From: Legionella sp.
GTDB lineage: Bacteria > Pseudomonadota > Gammaproteobacteria > Legionellales > Legionellaceae
Length of the DNA: 64,000 nt
Direction: 5' to 3'
Assembly: GCA_031291115.1 (NCBI GenBank)
Contig: JARLJQ010000010.1
Location: 113,605-177,604 of the forward strand
The translations under genes were made by a program, and so were the position numbers. Within the stretch, counting starts at the first letter, position 1. Each line of letters starts with the position of its first letter. Below are positions 26,708 through 37,910 of this stretch, piece after piece. The notes beneath the pieces were generated by a model, which had not been told where the DNA came from, searched no databases, and was given only the letters and a program-made list of their open reading frames with translations.

Positions 26708-27457
26708 ATGAGGCAAAAAATAGTCGCTGGCAATTGGAAAATGAATGGTCAGTTACAGCAAGTGGTTCAGCTAACGAATCAACTAAAAGAGTTATTAAAT
26801 TTTGATAACCAGGCTCAAGCTATTGTAATGCCACCCGCGATTTATATTCCTCAAGTAAGCGATTTGCTTGTTGGATCTGGTATTGAGTTGGGTGCGCAGA
26901 ATGTGTATCCAAAAGATTTTGGTGCGTATACTGGAGAACTGTCAGGCCCGATGCTGAAAGACTTTAATTGTCGCTATGTTTTAGTGGGGCATTCTGAAAG
27001 ACGACATGGCTTTCATGAAGATGAAAATTTTGTGGCGCAAAAATTCCACCATGTAAAAGATCATGGTATGATACCTGTTCTTTGCGTAGGTGAGACGCTA
27101 ATTGAGCGTGAAAAAGGGCAAACAGAGCAAATAATTGCCAATCAATTGTTGGCAGTAAGCGAACACGATAAAAACAGCTTTCAAAATTGTGTTGTTGCGT
27201 ATGAACCTGTTTGGGCTATAGGTACAGGCAAAACTGCCTCACCGGAACAAGCGCAGGAAGTACATCTGTTTATTAGAAAGCTGATTGCAGAAATAAACAA
27301 TAGTGATGCCGAGCGATTATCGCTCCTTTACGGCGGCAGCGTAAACGAAAATAATGCCAGGGCGCTATTTACCATGCCAGACATTGATGGTGGCTTGGTC
27401 GGTGGTGCATCTTTGAATGCGAAACAGTTTGTGGATATTGTAAAATGTATCAATTGA
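26708..27457 (+). CDS. tpiA: Triose-phosphate isomerase
   Basis: The 249-aa protein from the ATG at 26708 begins [14 protein letters not shown]. Catalytic H95 (GHSERR) and E166 ([10 protein letters not shown]) are present, as is the phosphate loop near LYGGSV. It interconverts dihydroxyacetone phosphate and glyceraldehyde-3-phosphate. An in-frame upstream extension to 26663 lacks family similarity. The stop overlaps secG by 13 nt. The tpiA-secG order matches Pseudomonas. Confidence 0.96.
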   Translation: MRQKIVAGNWKMNGQLQQVVQLTNQLKELLNFDNQAQAIVMPPAIYIPQVSDLLVGSGIELGAQNVYPKDFGAYTGELSGPMLKDFNCRYVLVGHSERRHGFHEDENFVAQKFHHVKDHGMIPVLCVGETLIEREKGQTEQIIANQLLAVSEHDKNSFQNCVVAYEPVWAIGTGKTASPEQAQEVHLFIRKLIAEINNSDAERLSLLYGGSVNENNARALFTMPDIDGGLVGGASLNAKQFVDIVKCIN

Positions 27458-27774
27458 TATTAATGATTCATATGGTAGTTGCTGTAGTCTTAATTGGCTT
27501 GGTTCTTATACAGCATGGTAAAGGCGCGGATATTGGCGCAGCATTTGGTTCGGGTGCATCAAATACTTTATTTGGCAGCCAAGGAACTGGAAATTTCTTA
27601 TTTAAATTAACTGGTGGTTTGGCAATGACATTTTTTGTCACCAGCCTGTTGTTATCTTATTTGGTATCAGTACAGTATCAAAAAGTAGAACAGCAAGCAG
27701 CCCCTCTACAAACTAGTGTGCCTGTGAATTCAATTCCAGTACCAGTTGATAGCAGTACAAGCAATAAGAAGTAA
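27445..27774 (+). CDS. secG: Preprotein translocase subunit SecG
   Basis: The 109-aa protein has two membrane helices separated by the conserved loop [21 protein letters not shown] and a Ser/Pro/Val-rich tail. SecG assists SecYE in protein export across the inner membrane. The start overlaps the end of tpiA, suggesting coupling. A tRNA-Leu follows. Confidence 0.95.
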   Translation: MYQLILMIHMVVAVVLIGLVLIQHGKGADIGAAFGSGASNTLFGSQGTGNFLFKLTGGLAMTFFVTSLLLSYLVSVQYQKVEQQAAPLQTSVPVNSIPVPVDSSTSNKK

Positions 27775-27839
27775 CAATAAAAAATAGTTTTATGCGGCTG
27801 CGCATTTTTTAAAATGCAGCAAACCGTTAATAAGAATAT

Positions 27840-27924
27840 GCCGAAGTGGTGGAATTGGTAGACACGCCGTCTTGAGGGGGCGGTGGCGTAAGCCGTGCCG
27901 GTTCGAGTCCGGCCTTCGGCACCA
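27840..27924 (+). tRNA. leuU: tRNA-Leu (anticodon GAG)
   Basis: The 85-nt gene folds with acceptor GCCGAAG/CTTCGGC, a D-arm with TGGTAGAC, anticodon loop TTGAGGG giving GAG, a short variable arm (GGCG-TAA-GCC type) and the TTCGAGTCC T-loop. The CCA end is encoded. It lies after secG, as leuU does in E. coli. Confidence 0.97.
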
Positions 27925-27949
27925 TTTAATCTGTGCAAGGTGAAATATA

Positions 27950-28306
27950 ATGCTATCACAATATTTACCCGTTCTTGTTTTTATAATCATCGGATTAGTA
28001 TTAGGCCTGGTGATGATGGGTGCAGGTTCCTTGTTATCAAAGCACAGTCCTGATGCTGCTAAAAATGCACCATACGAGTGTGGTTTTGGCGCATTTGAGA
28101 GTTCTCACATTCCTTTCGATGTTCGATTTTATCTGGTAGCCATTCTCTTTATTATTTTTGATTTGGAAACCGCATTTTTCTTCCCTTGGGCCCTGGCTTT
28201 ACGAAAAATAGGCTGGTTCGGTTTTATGGGAATGATGTTATTCCTTGGTTTATTAGTTATTGGTTTTATTTACGAATGGAAGCGCGGCGCTTTAGAATGG
28301 GAGTAA
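27950..28306 (+). CDS. nuoA: NADH-quinone oxidoreductase subunit A
   Basis: The 118-aa protein has three membrane helices and the conserved YECGFGAFE loop that contacts the quinone site, plus [16 protein letters not shown]. It is a membrane subunit of complex I, which oxidises NADH, reduces quinone and pumps protons. It is the first gene of the nuo operon, 25 nt after tRNA-Leu. A 213-nt gap with a palindromic element separates it from nuoB. Confidence 0.96.
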   Translation: MLSQYLPVLVFIIIGLVLGLVMMGAGSLLSKHSPDAAKNAPYECGFGAFESSHIPFDVRFYLVAILFIIFDLETAFFFPWALALRKIGWFGFMGMMLFLGLLVIGFIYEWKRGALEWE

Positions 28307-28322
28307 TTTGTAAGCGCAATAA

Positions 28323-28408
28323 GGGTTGTTGATAGTTCGCTAGCTTGAGTCGGAATAGGCTGAACATTGGTCTATTTCGGCCAAGCTAGTAGAAATGCTA
28401 ACAGGCCC
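28323..28408. repeat. Family B palindromic element in the nuoA-nuoB gap
   Basis: The left half, starting GGGTTGTTGATAGTTCGCTA, and the right half, ending CTAACAGGCCC, are imperfect inverted repeats with CTAGCTTG near each arm. It is related to the elements at 49153-49292 and 55494-55532. Confidence 0.75.
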
Positions 28409-28519
28409 AGGTTTAAAATTGTAATTGTTCACTTCCGATTTCCTTTTCCGCAAGCGAGAAGAATCTCTCAATATGAATGCTGAATGGTTTTTATTAATTT
28501 AACTGCTTAGAGGCTAGCT

Positions 28520-28996
28520 ATGGCGGTTGCAGAATTGCAAAAAAGTGGCTTTGTAACGACTTCGGTCGATAAACTTGTTGGTTGGGCACGTAGTGGTTCT
28601 ATGTGGCCTATGACTTTTGGTTTGGCATGTTGTGCTGTCGAAATGATGCATGTTGGTGCTGCGCGTTATGATTTGGATAGATTCGGTATTATTTTCCGTC
28701 CCAGTCCACGTCAATCTGACGTTATGATCGTTGCCGGTACTTTATGCAACAAAATGGCGCCTGCTTTACGTAAAGTTTATGATCAAATGCCTGAGCCACG
28801 CTGGGTTATTTCTATGGGATCATGTGCTAATGGCGGTGGCTATTATCACTATTCTTACTCGGTAGTTCGTGGATGCGACCGCATCGTTCCTGTTGATGTT
28901 TACGTGCCAGGATGTCCTCCGACAGCTGAAGCGCTGCTCTATGGCATTATTCAATTACAGAATAAAATCAAACGTAAAAATATTTTAGAAGCTTAA
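28520..28996 (+). CDS. nuoB: NADH-quinone oxidoreductase subunit B
   Basis: The 158-aa protein is full length. It has the adjacent cysteines of GLACCAVEM, then GSCANGG and the cysteine of PGCPPTAEA, which bind the N2 [4Fe-4S] cluster that hands electrons to quinone. It belongs to the peripheral arm of complex I. Confidence 0.97.
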   Translation: MAVAELQKSGFVTTSVDKLVGWARSGSMWPMTFGLACCAVEMMHVGAARYDLDRFGIIFRPSPRQSDVMIVAGTLCNKMAPALRKVYDQMPEPRWVISMGSCANGGGYYHYSYSVVRGCDRIVPVDVYVPGCPPTAEALLYGIIQLQNKIKRKNILEA

Positions 28997-29018
28997 GATC
29001 ATCACAGGTGCAAATTAG

Positions 29019-29696
29019 ATGACAAAAAATGATTATTTGGTTGAGAAATTAAACGCTGAATTAGCAAATCATGTTAAAGACGTGAGTGTTGCTTATGATG
29101 AAGTAACTGTTGAGTGCGACATCGCTGAGCTTAAAGGATTGCTGCAATCGTTGCGCGATATGGACTCATTTTCTTTTGACCAACTTATTGACCTTTGTGC
29201 GGTGGATTATTTGCTTTATGGCGAATATGATTGGGAAACCGATTCCGCAACTGAGAAAGGGTTTTCACGTGGTGTAGAGCGACAAGAAGCGAAAGCTTAT
29301 GCAATGGATAAACCGCGTTTTGCGGTTGTATATCATTTACTTTCTACCACAAAAAATCACCGTTTACGCGTTAAAGTCTTTGTTGATGAAAAACATTTAA
29401 TTGTTCCATCAGTACATCATTTGTGGAAAGGCGCCAACTGGTTTGAGCGTGAAGCTTATGATTTATATGGCGTTTTATTTGAAGGCCATCCTGATCTAAG
29501 ACGTATTCTGACAGATTATGGTTTCATCGGACATCCATTCCGTAAAGATTTTCCTGTTAGTGGCCATGTTGAAATGCGCTACGATGCAAAACTTGAAAAA
29601 GTAATTTATGCACCTGTCGATATCGTACCCAGAGTTCTGGTTCCCAAGGTTATTCGTAATGATAACCGTTATGCTGCTAATGAGGGGAGCGAATAA
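29019..29696 (+). CDS. nuoC: NADH-quinone oxidoreductase subunit C
   Basis: The 225-aa protein is a 30-kDa subunit of the peripheral arm, with the signature region [24 protein letters not shown]. It is separate from NuoD, unlike the NuoCD fusion of E. coli. The stop overlaps the nuoD start (TAATG). Confidence 0.96.
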   Translation: MTKNDYLVEKLNAELANHVKDVSVAYDEVTVECDIAELKGLLQSLRDMDSFSFDQLIDLCAVDYLLYGEYDWETDSATEKGFSRGVERQEAKAYAMDKPRFAVVYHLLSTTKNHRLRVKVFVDEKHLIVPSVHHLWKGANWFEREAYDLYGVLFEGHPDLRRILTDYGFIGHPFRKDFPVSGHVEMRYDAKLEKVIYAPVDIVPRVLVPKVIRNDNRYAANEGSE

Positions 29697-30949
29697 TGAT
29701 TGAATTAAAAAATTACACTTTAAACTTTGGACCACAGCATCCGGCAGCGCATGGCGTTTTGCGTTTGGTTCTTGAGCTTGAAGGTGAAACCATAGTTCGT
29801 GCTGACCCACATATTGGTTTACTACACCGAGCTACAGAAAAATTAGTAGAAACAAAACCATACATTCAAAATATTGGCTATATGGACCGTTTAGACTATG
29901 TGTCTATGATGTGTAATGAACATGCTTATGTACGTAACATTGAGAAATTTTTAAATGTAGAAGTTCCACTTCGTGCACAATACATCCGAACCATGTTTGA
30001 TGAAGTAACTCGTCTTCTTAATCATCTTTTATGGTTAGGTGCGATTGCTATTGATATTGGTGCGATGACTGTATTTTTGTACTGTTTTAGAGAACGTGAA
30101 GACCTCTTTGATTGTTATGAAGCAGTATCCGGTGCTCGAATGCACGCTACATACTACCGACCAGGTGGTGTTGCTCGTGATTTACCCGATACGATGCCAC
30201 AATATAAAGCATCAAGATGGCATAGTGAGCGTGAAGTAGACAAGCTTAATGAAAACCGTCAAGGCAGCCTGCTTGATTTCCTTTGGGATTTTACCGAGCG
30301 TTTTCCAAAATGTGTCGATGAATATGAAACTTTATTAACTGATAACCGTATCTGGAAGCAACGTACTGTAGATATCGGTGTTGTCTCTCCAGAAGATGCA
30401 TTACAGTGGGGTTTCACAGGTCCTATGTTACGTGGTTCTGGTGTTGCTTGGGACTTACGTAAAAAACAAACCTACGCCGCTTACGATAAAGTAGAATTTG
30501 ATGTTCCAGTTGGTAAAACTGGTGATTGTTATGATAGATATTTGGTTCGTGTAGAAGAGTTAAGACAATCAAACCGAATTATCCGACAATGTATTGAGTG
30601 GTTACGAAAAAATCCAGGCCCAGTTCGCGTTGATGATCATAAAATTACACCTCCAACTCGTCTTGAAATGAAGCACGACATGGAAGCATTAATTCATCAC
30701 TTCAAATTGTTCACCGAAGGTTTTTGTTTGCCGCGTGGCGAAGTGTACAGTGCTGTTGAGGCGCCCAAAGGTGAGTTTGGTATTTATATGGTGTCTGATG
30801 GTGCCAATAAACCATACCGAATGAAAATTCGTGCTCCTGGTTTTGCCCACTTATCCAGTTATGATGAAATGGTAAACGGCCACATGCTTGCCGATGGCGT
30901 AGCCATTTTAGCAAGTCAGGATATCGTGTTTGGTGAGATAGATCGTTAA
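29696..30949 (+). CDS. nuoD: NADH-quinone oxidoreductase subunit D
   Basis: The 417-aa protein is the 49-kDa subunit that shapes the quinone pocket with NuoB. It has [10 protein letters not shown] near the N-terminus, the early [10 protein letters not shown] segment and the C-terminal [11 protein letters not shown] region. It starts within the nuoC stop. A 243-nt gap with a strong hairpin separates it from nuoE. Confidence 0.97.
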   Translation: MIELKNYTLNFGPQHPAAHGVLRLVLELEGETIVRADPHIGLLHRATEKLVETKPYIQNIGYMDRLDYVSMMCNEHAYVRNIEKFLNVEVPLRAQYIRTMFDEVTRLLNHLLWLGAIAIDIGAMTVFLYCFREREDLFDCYEAVSGARMHATYYRPGGVARDLPDTMPQYKASRWHSEREVDKLNENRQGSLLDFLWDFTERFPKCVDEYETLLTDNRIWKQRTVDIGVVSPEDALQWGFTGPMLRGSGVAWDLRKKQTYAAYDKVEFDVPVGKTGDCYDRYLVRVEELRQSNRIIRQCIEWLRKNPGPVRVDDHKITPPTRLEMKHDMEALIHHFKLFTEGFCLPRGEVYSAVEAPKGEFGIYMVSDGANKPYRMKIRAPGFAHLSSYDEMVNGHMLADGVAILASQDIVFGEIDR

Positions 30950-31055
30950 TTTAGTGTATTAATGCAGCCTGCATACAAGCTGCTGATAATAATGAGATAG
31001 TATCTGTTCACTATATTTAAAATGCTTTAGGGAAAAAGTCAGATTTGAGTGCAGG

Positions 31056-31129
31056 TTAAGTGATCTTGATTCAAAAAAAGCGCAGCATACATAGGTATGT
31101 GAGCATTTTTTTGAATCAAGATCACTTAA
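31056..31129. repeat. Perfect 24-bp inverted repeat in the nuoD-nuoE gap
   Basis: Arms 31056-31079 and 31106-31129 are exactly complementary (TTAAGTGATCTTGATTCAAA followed by four more A). The 26-nt centre holds a smaller dyad, CATACATAGGTATG. The centre resembles that of the element at 49153-49292. In RNA it would be a very stable stem-loop inside the nuo operon. Confidence 0.85.
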
Positions 31130-31192
31130 GATGCGCCAAATATGGCTTTTTGGTGAACGTAGTGAATGGTTACATGAGATAAAGGTTTAGAA

Positions 31193-31696
31193 ATGTCTGA
31201 TAACTCAGCAAAAATATTACATCAATTGGTGTCTAAAGAAAGAATGCAGGACATAGATCATTGGATTGCAAAGTATCCAAAAGATCAAAGACAATCTGCC
31301 GTAATGAGCACCTTAAGAATCGTGCAAGAAGAGCATAATCATTTAACTACTGAGTTAATGGATGCGATTGCCACATATCTTGAAATGTCGCCGATTGCTG
31401 TCTATGAAGTCGCCAATTTTTATACTATGTACGAGCATAAGCCTGTTGGAAAGCATTTAGTTAATGTCTGCACGAACATTTCTTGCATGTTACGTGACTC
31501 AGCTGCTGTTGTTGCGCATTTAGAAAAGAAATTAGGTATTAAGTTAGGTGAAACCACAGACGATGGACGTTTTACATTAAGAGCTGTTGAATGTTTAGGT
31601 GCTTGTGTTAAAGCACCCATGATGCAGGTGGACAAAGATTATCATGAAAATCTGACTCCTGAATCAATAGACGCTGTGTTGAGTCAATACCAATAA
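31193..31696 (+). CDS. nuoE: NADH-quinone oxidoreductase subunit E
   Basis: The 167-aa protein is thioredoxin-like and has the four cysteines of the N1a [2Fe-2S] cluster: C93, C98, C134 and C138. It forms the NADH-oxidising module with NuoF and NuoG. AAAGG precedes the ATG. Confidence 0.96.
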   Translation: MSDNSAKILHQLVSKERMQDIDHWIAKYPKDQRQSAVMSTLRIVQEEHNHLTTELMDAIATYLEMSPIAVYEVANFYTMYEHKPVGKHLVNVCTNISCMLRDSAAVVAHLEKKLGIKLGETTDDGRFTLRAVECLGACVKAPMMQVDKDYHENLTPESIDAVLSQYQ

Positions 31697-31712
31697 GATA
31701 GAGGTGGTTGCC

Positions 31713-32990
31713 GTGGTCGAATTAAATCAAGTTTGTTACCGAACAGTTCATTTACCAGAGCCTTGGACTCTATCTGCTTATGAAAGCGTTGGTGGATACA
31801 GTGCCTGGAGAAAAATATTAAAAGAACAAACTTCCCCACAATTAATTATTGATGAGCTAAAAACATCGGCCTTACGTGGCCGTGGTGGTGCGGGATTCCC
31901 GACTGGGCTTAAGTGGAGTTTTATGAACCGTAATTCCCCGGTTCAAAAATACGTTGTCTGCAACTCGGACGAAGGTGAGCCAGGAACGTGTAAAGACCGT
32001 GAAATTTTAGAGTTAAATCCACATCAACTGATTGAAGGTATGGCCATCGCCGGTTACGTGATGGGCGCAACTTTTGGTTACAACTACATCCGTGGTGAGT
32101 TCTGGTTACCTTTTGAGCGTACTGAAGTGGCTTTAAAAGAAGCTTATGCTGCTGGCTTATTGGGTAAAAACATCTTAGGTACGGGTGTTGATTTTGACTT
32201 ATATAATCACTTGGGTGCTGGTGCTTATATTTGTGGTGAAGAAACCGCATTATTGAATTCATTGGAAGGTAAAAAAGGCCAGCCAAGATTTAAACCACCA
32301 TTTCCTGCCAATTACGGTTTATACGGTAAGCCGACAACTATTAATAACACTGAGACATTTGCTTCTGTGCCTGTAATTTTAGAAAAGGGCGGCGAGTGGT
32401 TCTTAAAACTAGGTAAGCCCAATAACGGCGGCACCAAATGCTTCAGCGTTAGTGGTCACGTTAACAAGCCTGGCAATTTTGAAATTCCATTAGGTACCCC
32501 ATTTAAAACTTTACTTGAATTGGCTGGTGGTGTTACTGGTGGTCGTAGAATTAAAGCAGTAATTCCTGGTGGTAGTTCCATGCCTGTCTTGCCTGGAGAG
32601 GTGATGATGGGATTGGATATGGATTACGACAGCATTCAAAAAGCAGGCTCAGGATTAGGTTCTGGGGCAGTAATCATTATGGATGAAACAACCTGTATGG
32701 TGGATGCTTTATATCGAATCTCTGAATTTTATATGGATGAGTCTTGCGGTCAATGTACTCCTTGTCGTGAAGGTACTGGCTGGCTGGTTCGTTTATTACA
32801 TCGAATCACACATGGTCATGGCGAGCCAGGTGATATAGAGAAATTAGTCAATGTTGCAGACAACATCGAAGGGCGCACCATTTGTGCATTAGGTGAAGCA
32901 GCGGCTTGGCCTGTACAAAGCTTTGTTAAGCATTTCCACGATGAGTTTGAGTATTTCATCAAGCACAAACGCTCGATCGTCGCAGCATAA
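31713..32990 (+). CDS. nuoF: NADH-quinone oxidoreductase subunit F
   Basis: The protein has 425 aa from GTG at 31713; an earlier GTG at 31704 in frame would add three residues, but it overlaps the GAGGTGG ribosome site. NADH and FMN motifs [14 protein letters not shown] and [13 protein letters not shown] are present, as are the [4Fe-4S] cysteines in [12 protein letters not shown] near residue 350. It binds FMN, oxidises NADH and starts electron flow in complex I. Confidence 0.95.
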   Translation: MVELNQVCYRTVHLPEPWTLSAYESVGGYSAWRKILKEQTSPQLIIDELKTSALRGRGGAGFPTGLKWSFMNRNSPVQKYVVCNSDEGEPGTCKDREILELNPHQLIEGMAIAGYVMGATFGYNYIRGEFWLPFERTEVALKEAYAAGLLGKNILGTGVDFDLYNHLGAGAYICGEETALLNSLEGKKGQPRFKPPFPANYGLYGKPTTINNTETFASVPVILEKGGEWFLKLGKPNNGGTKCFSVSGHVNKPGNFEIPLGTPFKTLLELAGGVTGGRRIKAVIPGGSSMPVLPGEVMMGLDMDYDSIQKAGSGLGSGAVIIMDETTCMVDALYRISEFYMDESCGQCTPCREGTGWLVRLLHRITHGHGEPGDIEKLVNVADNIEGRTICALGEAAAWPVQSFVKHFHDEFEYFIKHKRSIVAA

Positions 32991-33007
32991 TTGAGAAGGT
33001 TTTAACC

Positions 33008-35362
33008 ATGACAACAACTATTGAAATCGACGGTAAAACATTTGAGGCAGAAAACGGCAAAATGATCATCGAAGTAGCTGATGAAGCCGGTATTCATATC
33101 CCACGTTTTTGCTATCACAAAAAACTATCCGTAGCGGCAAATTGCCGTATGTGCCTTGTTGAGGTAGAGAATGGCAGAAAGCCAGTTCCTGCTTGCGCAA
33201 CCCCCATTACAAATGGCATGAAAGTTTATACTAAATCCGAAGAAGCACTGCACTCTCAAAAAGTAGTTATGGAATTTTTGCTGATTAATCATCCACTGGA
33301 TTGCCCGATATGCGATCAGGGTGGTGAGTGTGAGTTACAAGACGTTTCTATGGGCTTTGGTGCAGATGAGTCATCATATACTGAAGCAAAGCGCTCAGTG
33401 AATGATGATGATTTAGGTACACTTATTTCAACTGAAATGACACGCTGCATTCATTGCACACGTTGCGTGCGCTTTGGTGACGAAGTTGCCGGATTAAGAG
33501 AGTTGGGCGCAACAGGCCGCGGCGAAGCAATGCAAATTGGTACTTACGTACAACACAGCATGAAATCCGAAGTTTCTGGAAACATTATTGATTTATGTCC
33601 AGTAGGTGCACTCACATCCAAGCCTTATCGCTTTACAGCAAGAGCTTGGGAAATGACTCAGCATGACAGTCTTGCTCCACATGATTGCTTGGGCTCAAAT
33701 GTTTATTTGCATACACGCCGCGATGAATTAATGCGTGCAGTGCCAAAAGAAAATGAATCGATTAACGAAACTTGGTTATCTGATAGAGACCGTTTCAGTT
33801 ATTTAGGATTAAAAAATAAATCTCGTGCCAGCAAACCACAAATCAAAAAAAATGGTCAATGGCAGGAAGTGGATTGGGAAACTGCATTAAAATTCGCAGC
33901 TGATGGTCTAAGCCGCATTATTAAACAACACGGTGGTGAACAAGTTGCAGCGTTTGCATCCAGTTCGTCTACTTTAGAAGAATTTTATTTGTTACAAAAA
34001 TTAATGCGTGAAATTGGTGTTAACAATCTGGATCACAGATTGCAACAAACAGATTTCATAGATCAAGCCAATCAAGCAACCACACCAAGAAGTTCACTGC
34101 CTTATGCAGAGATTGAAGACCAAACTTCTATTTTGTTAGTTGGATGTAACATCGACAGAGAAGTTCCTTTGGCCGGTGTGCGAGTACGTAAAGCATTCCG
34201 TAATGGCGCTAAACTGTATGCAATCAATCCGGTTGATTTTGAATACCACTTTGAGCTGCAAGAGCGTTTTGTTATTTCTCCATTAGAAATGCCAATGCAA
34301 CTAGCAAAACTGGCTTTGGCTCTAGCTGACAATGTTAAGTCACTACCAGAAGCCGTACAAAAACTATTAATCGGTTTGGAAGTTGATAAAGCAACCAAGC
34401 ATATTGCGAAGGCATTGAAAGAAGAGAAATCTTGTATCGTTACTGGCGCGCTGTGTGAGAACCATCCTGATGCGGCTTTACTACGCACCCTGGTTCATGT
34501 AATTGAACAATTAAGTAGTGCTAAAGTTCTGCGACTAACCAGTGGTGCTAATACTGCAGGTGCGTGGATGGCTGGAATGCTGCCACACCGAACTGTTGCT
34601 GGCAAAGCAAATTCAATTCAAGGTTTAGATGTTCAAGCTGCATTAAATGCTAAATTAAAAGCTTATTTACTAATGGGAGTAGAGCCTGGTTTTGATTTTG
34701 CTAATCCTGCTGGTGCAAGACAATCCATGCTTGCTGCAGAATTTGTAATTCTAATGTCTGCTTATCATCATGAGTCAATGCATGATTACGCTGATGTAAT
34801 TCTACCTATTGCCCCTTATGCAGAGACCTCCGGTACGTACATTAATGTCGACAACACCTGGCAAACAGTAAAAGGTGCCTTATCTCCTTTTGGTGAAGCT
34901 CGTCCAGCATGGAAAGTATTGCGTGTTTTAGGCAATCTGTTCCAATGCAAAGACTTTGAATACACCTCAACTGAAGATGTACTGTCTGAAATTAAGAACT
35001 TTGTTAGCATCGCATCAGAGCACGGCTATACACCCTATTATCCTGAGTCATTACCTCTGATTAATCAGTCGTTGATTCGTGTTGGTGAATGGCCACTTTA
35101 TCGTGTCGATGCAATTGTTAGAAACGCTAAAGAATTGCAATTATGTGCAGCAGCTGATACAGCTTGCATCAGGATTCATCCTGCAACTGCAGATAGATTG
35201 CAATTAGACGAAATTGCTACTGTATCTCAAGGAGATATTGAGATAACATTGCCGCTTAAACGTGATGAGCGCATTGCGGCAGATGTTGTATGGGTAGCAA
35301 ACGCGATGCCTGAAACTGTTGATTTGGGTCATTCATTTGCTGCAATAACTATTAAGCGCTAG
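33008..35362 (+). CDS. nuoG: NADH-quinone oxidoreductase subunit G
   Basis: The 784-aa protein has an N-terminal [2Fe-2S] ferredoxin domain (FCYHKKLSVAANCRMC), then CPICDQGGECELQD and CIHCTRCVRF cluster motifs, and a molybdopterin-oxidoreductase-like body without an obvious active metal site. It conducts electrons through the peripheral arm. Length is within the normal range. Confidence 0.96.
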   Translation: MTTTIEIDGKTFEAENGKMIIEVADEAGIHIPRFCYHKKLSVAANCRMCLVEVENGRKPVPACATPITNGMKVYTKSEEALHSQKVVMEFLLINHPLDCPICDQGGECELQDVSMGFGADESSYTEAKRSVNDDDLGTLISTEMTRCIHCTRCVRFGDEVAGLRELGATGRGEAMQIGTYVQHSMKSEVSGNIIDLCPVGALTSKPYRFTARAWEMTQHDSLAPHDCLGSNVYLHTRRDELMRAVPKENESINETWLSDRDRFSYLGLKNKSRASKPQIKKNGQWQEVDWETALKFAADGLSRIIKQHGGEQVAAFASSSSTLEEFYLLQKLMREIGVNNLDHRLQQTDFIDQANQATTPRSSLPYAEIEDQTSILLVGCNIDREVPLAGVRVRKAFRNGAKLYAINPVDFEYHFELQERFVISPLEMPMQLAKLALALADNVKSLPEAVQKLLIGLEVDKATKHIAKALKEEKSCIVTGALCENHPDAALLRTLVHVIEQLSSAKVLRLTSGANTAGAWMAGMLPHRTVAGKANSIQGLDVQAALNAKLKAYLLMGVEPGFDFANPAGARQSMLAAEFVILMSAYHHESMHDYADVILPIAPYAETSGTYINVDNTWQTVKGALSPFGEARPAWKVLRVLGNLFQCKDFEYTSTEDVLSEIKNFVSIASEHGYTPYYPESLPLINQSLIRVGEWPLYRVDAIVRNAKELQLCAAADTACIRIHPATADRLQLDEIATVSQGDIEITLPLKRDERIAADVVWVANAMPETVDLGHSFAAITIKR

Positions 35363-35374
35363 GCAGGTAAGAAA

Positions 35375-36397
35375 ATGCTGCATGATATTAGCATATTAAT
35401 TTGGGTTGTTCTTAAAATACTGGTAATCGTTGTGCCATTGCTTTTGTGCGTTGCATATTTAATTTATGCAGAGCGTAAAGTGATTGGTTACATTCAAGTA
35501 CGTATCGGTCCAAACCGTGTCGGAATCAAAGGGTTACTGCAACCCATTGCTGACTTGATTAAATTGATTACCAAAGAAATCATTGTGCCAACGCGATCAA
35601 ACAAATATCTTTTTGTTATCGCGCCGTTGTTTTCACTGGTACCTTCTTTAGCTGGCTGGGCTGTTATTCCCTTTCAGGAAGGAATAGTTTTAGCAAATAT
35701 TAATGCGGGTATTTTATACATATTTGCGATGAGTTCTTTAGGTGTGTATGGTGTTTTGATTGCTGGTTGGGCGTCGAACTCTAAATACGCTATGTTTGGT
35801 GCTTTAAGAAGTACGGCACAAACAGTATCTTATGAAATCGCTATGGGTTTTGCTCTGGTAGGTGTTTTGCTCGCAGCAAACAGTATGAACCTTACTGATA
35901 TTGTTAATTCACAGAAGGGCGGTATGCTGCATTGGTGGTTTATTCCTCTGTTTCCTTTGTTTTTAGTCTTCTGGATTGCCGGAATTGCGGAAACAAACCG
36001 TGCACCATTTGACTTAGCTGAAGGTGAGTCTGAAATTGTAGCAGGTTTCCATGTTGAGTATTCTGGAATAGGCTTTGCATTATTCTTCTTATCTGAATAC
36101 GCCAGTATGATTCTTATTTCAGTATTAATGAGTATTATGTTCCTGGGCGGATGGATGTCACCATTCGAAGGGATACCTGTTTTAGAAGATATATTCTTTG
36201 TAGTGCCTGGTTTTGTTTGGTTACTCGCGAAAATTAGTTTCTTCCTCTTTGTTTACTTGTGGGTAAGAGCTACTTTCCCACGTTATCGTTATGACCAGCT
36301 GATGCGTTTAGGTTGGAAAGTACTGATCCCGGTCACCATTGTTTGGGTTATTGTAACTGCCTTAATGGTTGTTACACATCTGAAGCCTTGGTTTTGA
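35375..36397 (+). CDS. nuoH: NADH-quinone oxidoreductase subunit H
   Basis: The 340-aa protein has about eight membrane helices and the conserved [18 protein letters not shown] and [15 protein letters not shown] loops. It links the quinone site to the membrane arm. Confidence 0.97.
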   Translation: MLHDISILIWVVLKILVIVVPLLLCVAYLIYAERKVIGYIQVRIGPNRVGIKGLLQPIADLIKLITKEIIVPTRSNKYLFVIAPLFSLVPSLAGWAVIPFQEGIVLANINAGILYIFAMSSLGVYGVLIAGWASNSKYAMFGALRSTAQTVSYEIAMGFALVGVLLAANSMNLTDIVNSQKGGMLHWWFIPLFPLFLVFWIAGIAETNRAPFDLAEGESEIVAGFHVEYSGIGFALFFLSEYASMILISVLMSIMFLGGWMSPFEGIPVLEDIFFVVPGFVWLLAKISFFLFVYLWVRATFPRYRYDQLMRLGWKVLIPVTIVWVIVTALMVVTHLKPWF

Positions 36398-36416
36398 TGG
36401 TTAAAAGAGAAGCCGA

Positions 36417-36917
36417 ATGAAAAAACTATATCAAAATATAATACATTATGTCCGTAGCTTCCTTTTGCTGGAATTGCTATCTGGTTTAAAGCTGACTGGT
36501 AAATATTTCTTTAAGAAAAAAATTACAGTCCAGTTCCCTGAAGAGCAGACCCCAATTTCACCTCGCTTTAGAGGGTTATTGGCTCTACGTCGCTACCCAA
36601 ATGGTGAGGAACGCTGCATTGCCTGTAAACTTTGTGAAGCAGTTTGTCCTGCTTTAGCAATTACTATTGAATCTGAACCACGAGATGACGGTTCACGACG
36701 TACAACTCGTTATGATATTGATATGTTCAAGTGTATCAACTGTGGTTTATGCGAAGAATCTTGTCCAGTTGATTCCATAGTAGTTACCCCAATACATCAT
36801 TATCATATTAGTGAACGCGGCCAAAACATCATGACTAAAGAGAAGTTATTGGCTGTGGGCGATTTGATGGAACCACGACTTGCAGCGGATAGAGCTGCAG
36901 ACGAAAAGTACCGATAA
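36417..36917 (+). CDS. nuoI: NADH-quinone oxidoreductase subunit I
   Basis: The 166-aa protein has two [4Fe-4S] ferredoxin motifs: C67-x2-C70-x2-C73-x3-C77 and C106-x2-C109-x2-C112-x3-C116, for clusters N6a and N6b. An amphipathic N-terminus attaches it to the membrane arm. Confidence 0.97.
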   Translation: MKKLYQNIIHYVRSFLLLELLSGLKLTGKYFFKKKITVQFPEEQTPISPRFRGLLALRRYPNGEERCIACKLCEAVCPALAITIESEPRDDGSRRTTRYDIDMFKCINCGLCEESCPVDSIVVTPIHHYHISERGQNIMTKEKLLAVGDLMEPRLAADRAADEKYR

Positions 36918-36928
36918 CGGGGTAATTT

Positions 36929-37591
36929 ATGCAAGAGTTATTAATTCCAATTCTTTTTTATGTATTTGCAGCGATTGCAGTAGGTTCTGCTTTCTTGGTT
37001 ATTACCCAAAATAACCCTGTTCGTTGTGTTTTATTTTTAGTATTAACCTTTTTTGCAAGCTCCATACTTTGGTTACTGGCTGAAGCCGAGTTTCTCGCCT
37101 TGATTCTGGTTTTAGTTTATGTCGGCGCAGTAATGACCTTATTCCTTTTCGTAGTGATGATGCTCAATATTGATGTTGAATCTATGAAAAGCCATTTTAA
37201 GCGTTATTTACCTTTGGGCCTTATTCTGGTTGCTTTATTGACTGGGCTTTTGATGGTTGCTATTCCTGAGGGAACATTCAATATATCAAACGTTGAAACA
37301 TTACAGCCTGCAGTAGTCCCTGATTTGCAAGCACAAACTACCACTCCTGAGCCAAAATCTGAGCCCTTGATGGTAGCCGCTTCAAATACAGAGGCTTTGG
37401 GTTTGGTGCTGTATACTGATTATTTCTTAGCTTTTGAGCTTGCTGCTGTAATTTTATTAGTTGCTATAGTTGCGGCAATTACTTTGGCACATAGAGGTCC
37501 ACGACACTCTAAGACTCAAGATATCAAGAAGCAAATTATGACTCGCAAAGCTGACCGAGTTGAATTAGTTAGTATGAAAGTAGAAAAATAG
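36929..37591 (+). CDS. nuoJ: NADH-quinone oxidoreductase subunit J
   Basis: The 220-aa protein has five membrane helices with the conserved LVYVGAVMTLFLFVVMML helix. The tail after the last helix is long and basic. It is a core membrane subunit of complex I. Confidence 0.95.
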   Translation: MQELLIPILFYVFAAIAVGSAFLVITQNNPVRCVLFLVLTFFASSILWLLAEAEFLALILVLVYVGAVMTLFLFVVMMLNIDVESMKSHFKRYLPLGLILVALLTGLLMVAIPEGTFNISNVETLQPAVVPDLQAQTTTPEPKSEPLMVAASNTEALGLVLYTDYFLAFELAAVILLVAIVAAITLAHRGPRHSKTQDIKKQIMTRKADRVELVSMKVEK

Positions 37592-37600
37592 GAATACCAT

Positions 37601-37906
37601 ATGATCCCGATTAATAATTACCTGATATTAGGTGCGATTCTATTTGGCTTAGGTCTTATAGGAATGATGTTAAATCGCAAAAATATCATTTTGCTACTGG
37701 TTTGTGTTGAGTTGATGCTGCTTGCCGTTAACACTAATTTTATTGCGTTTTCGCATTATTATAATGAAATTAGTGGTCAGGTTTTTGTCTTTTTTATTTT
37801 GACAGTTGCTGCAGCAGAAGCGGCAATTGGTTTGGCCATAGTGATGTTGCTCTATAGAAATCGTGGCAACATAGACGTAGATAAGATGAATCATTTAAAA
37901 GGTTAA
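37601..37906 (+). CDS. nuoK: NADH-quinone oxidoreductase subunit K
   Basis: The 101-aa protein has three membrane helices with the conserved glutamates in [10 protein letters not shown] and AAEAAIGLA. It is a MrpC-like subunit of the proton path. It ends 4 nt before nuoL. Confidence 0.96.
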   Translation: MIPINNYLILGAILFGLGLIGMMLNRKNIILLLVCVELMLLAVNTNFIAFSHYYNEISGQVFVFFILTVAAAEAAIGLAIVMLLYRNRGNIDVDKMNHLKG

Positions 37907-37910
37907 CATT

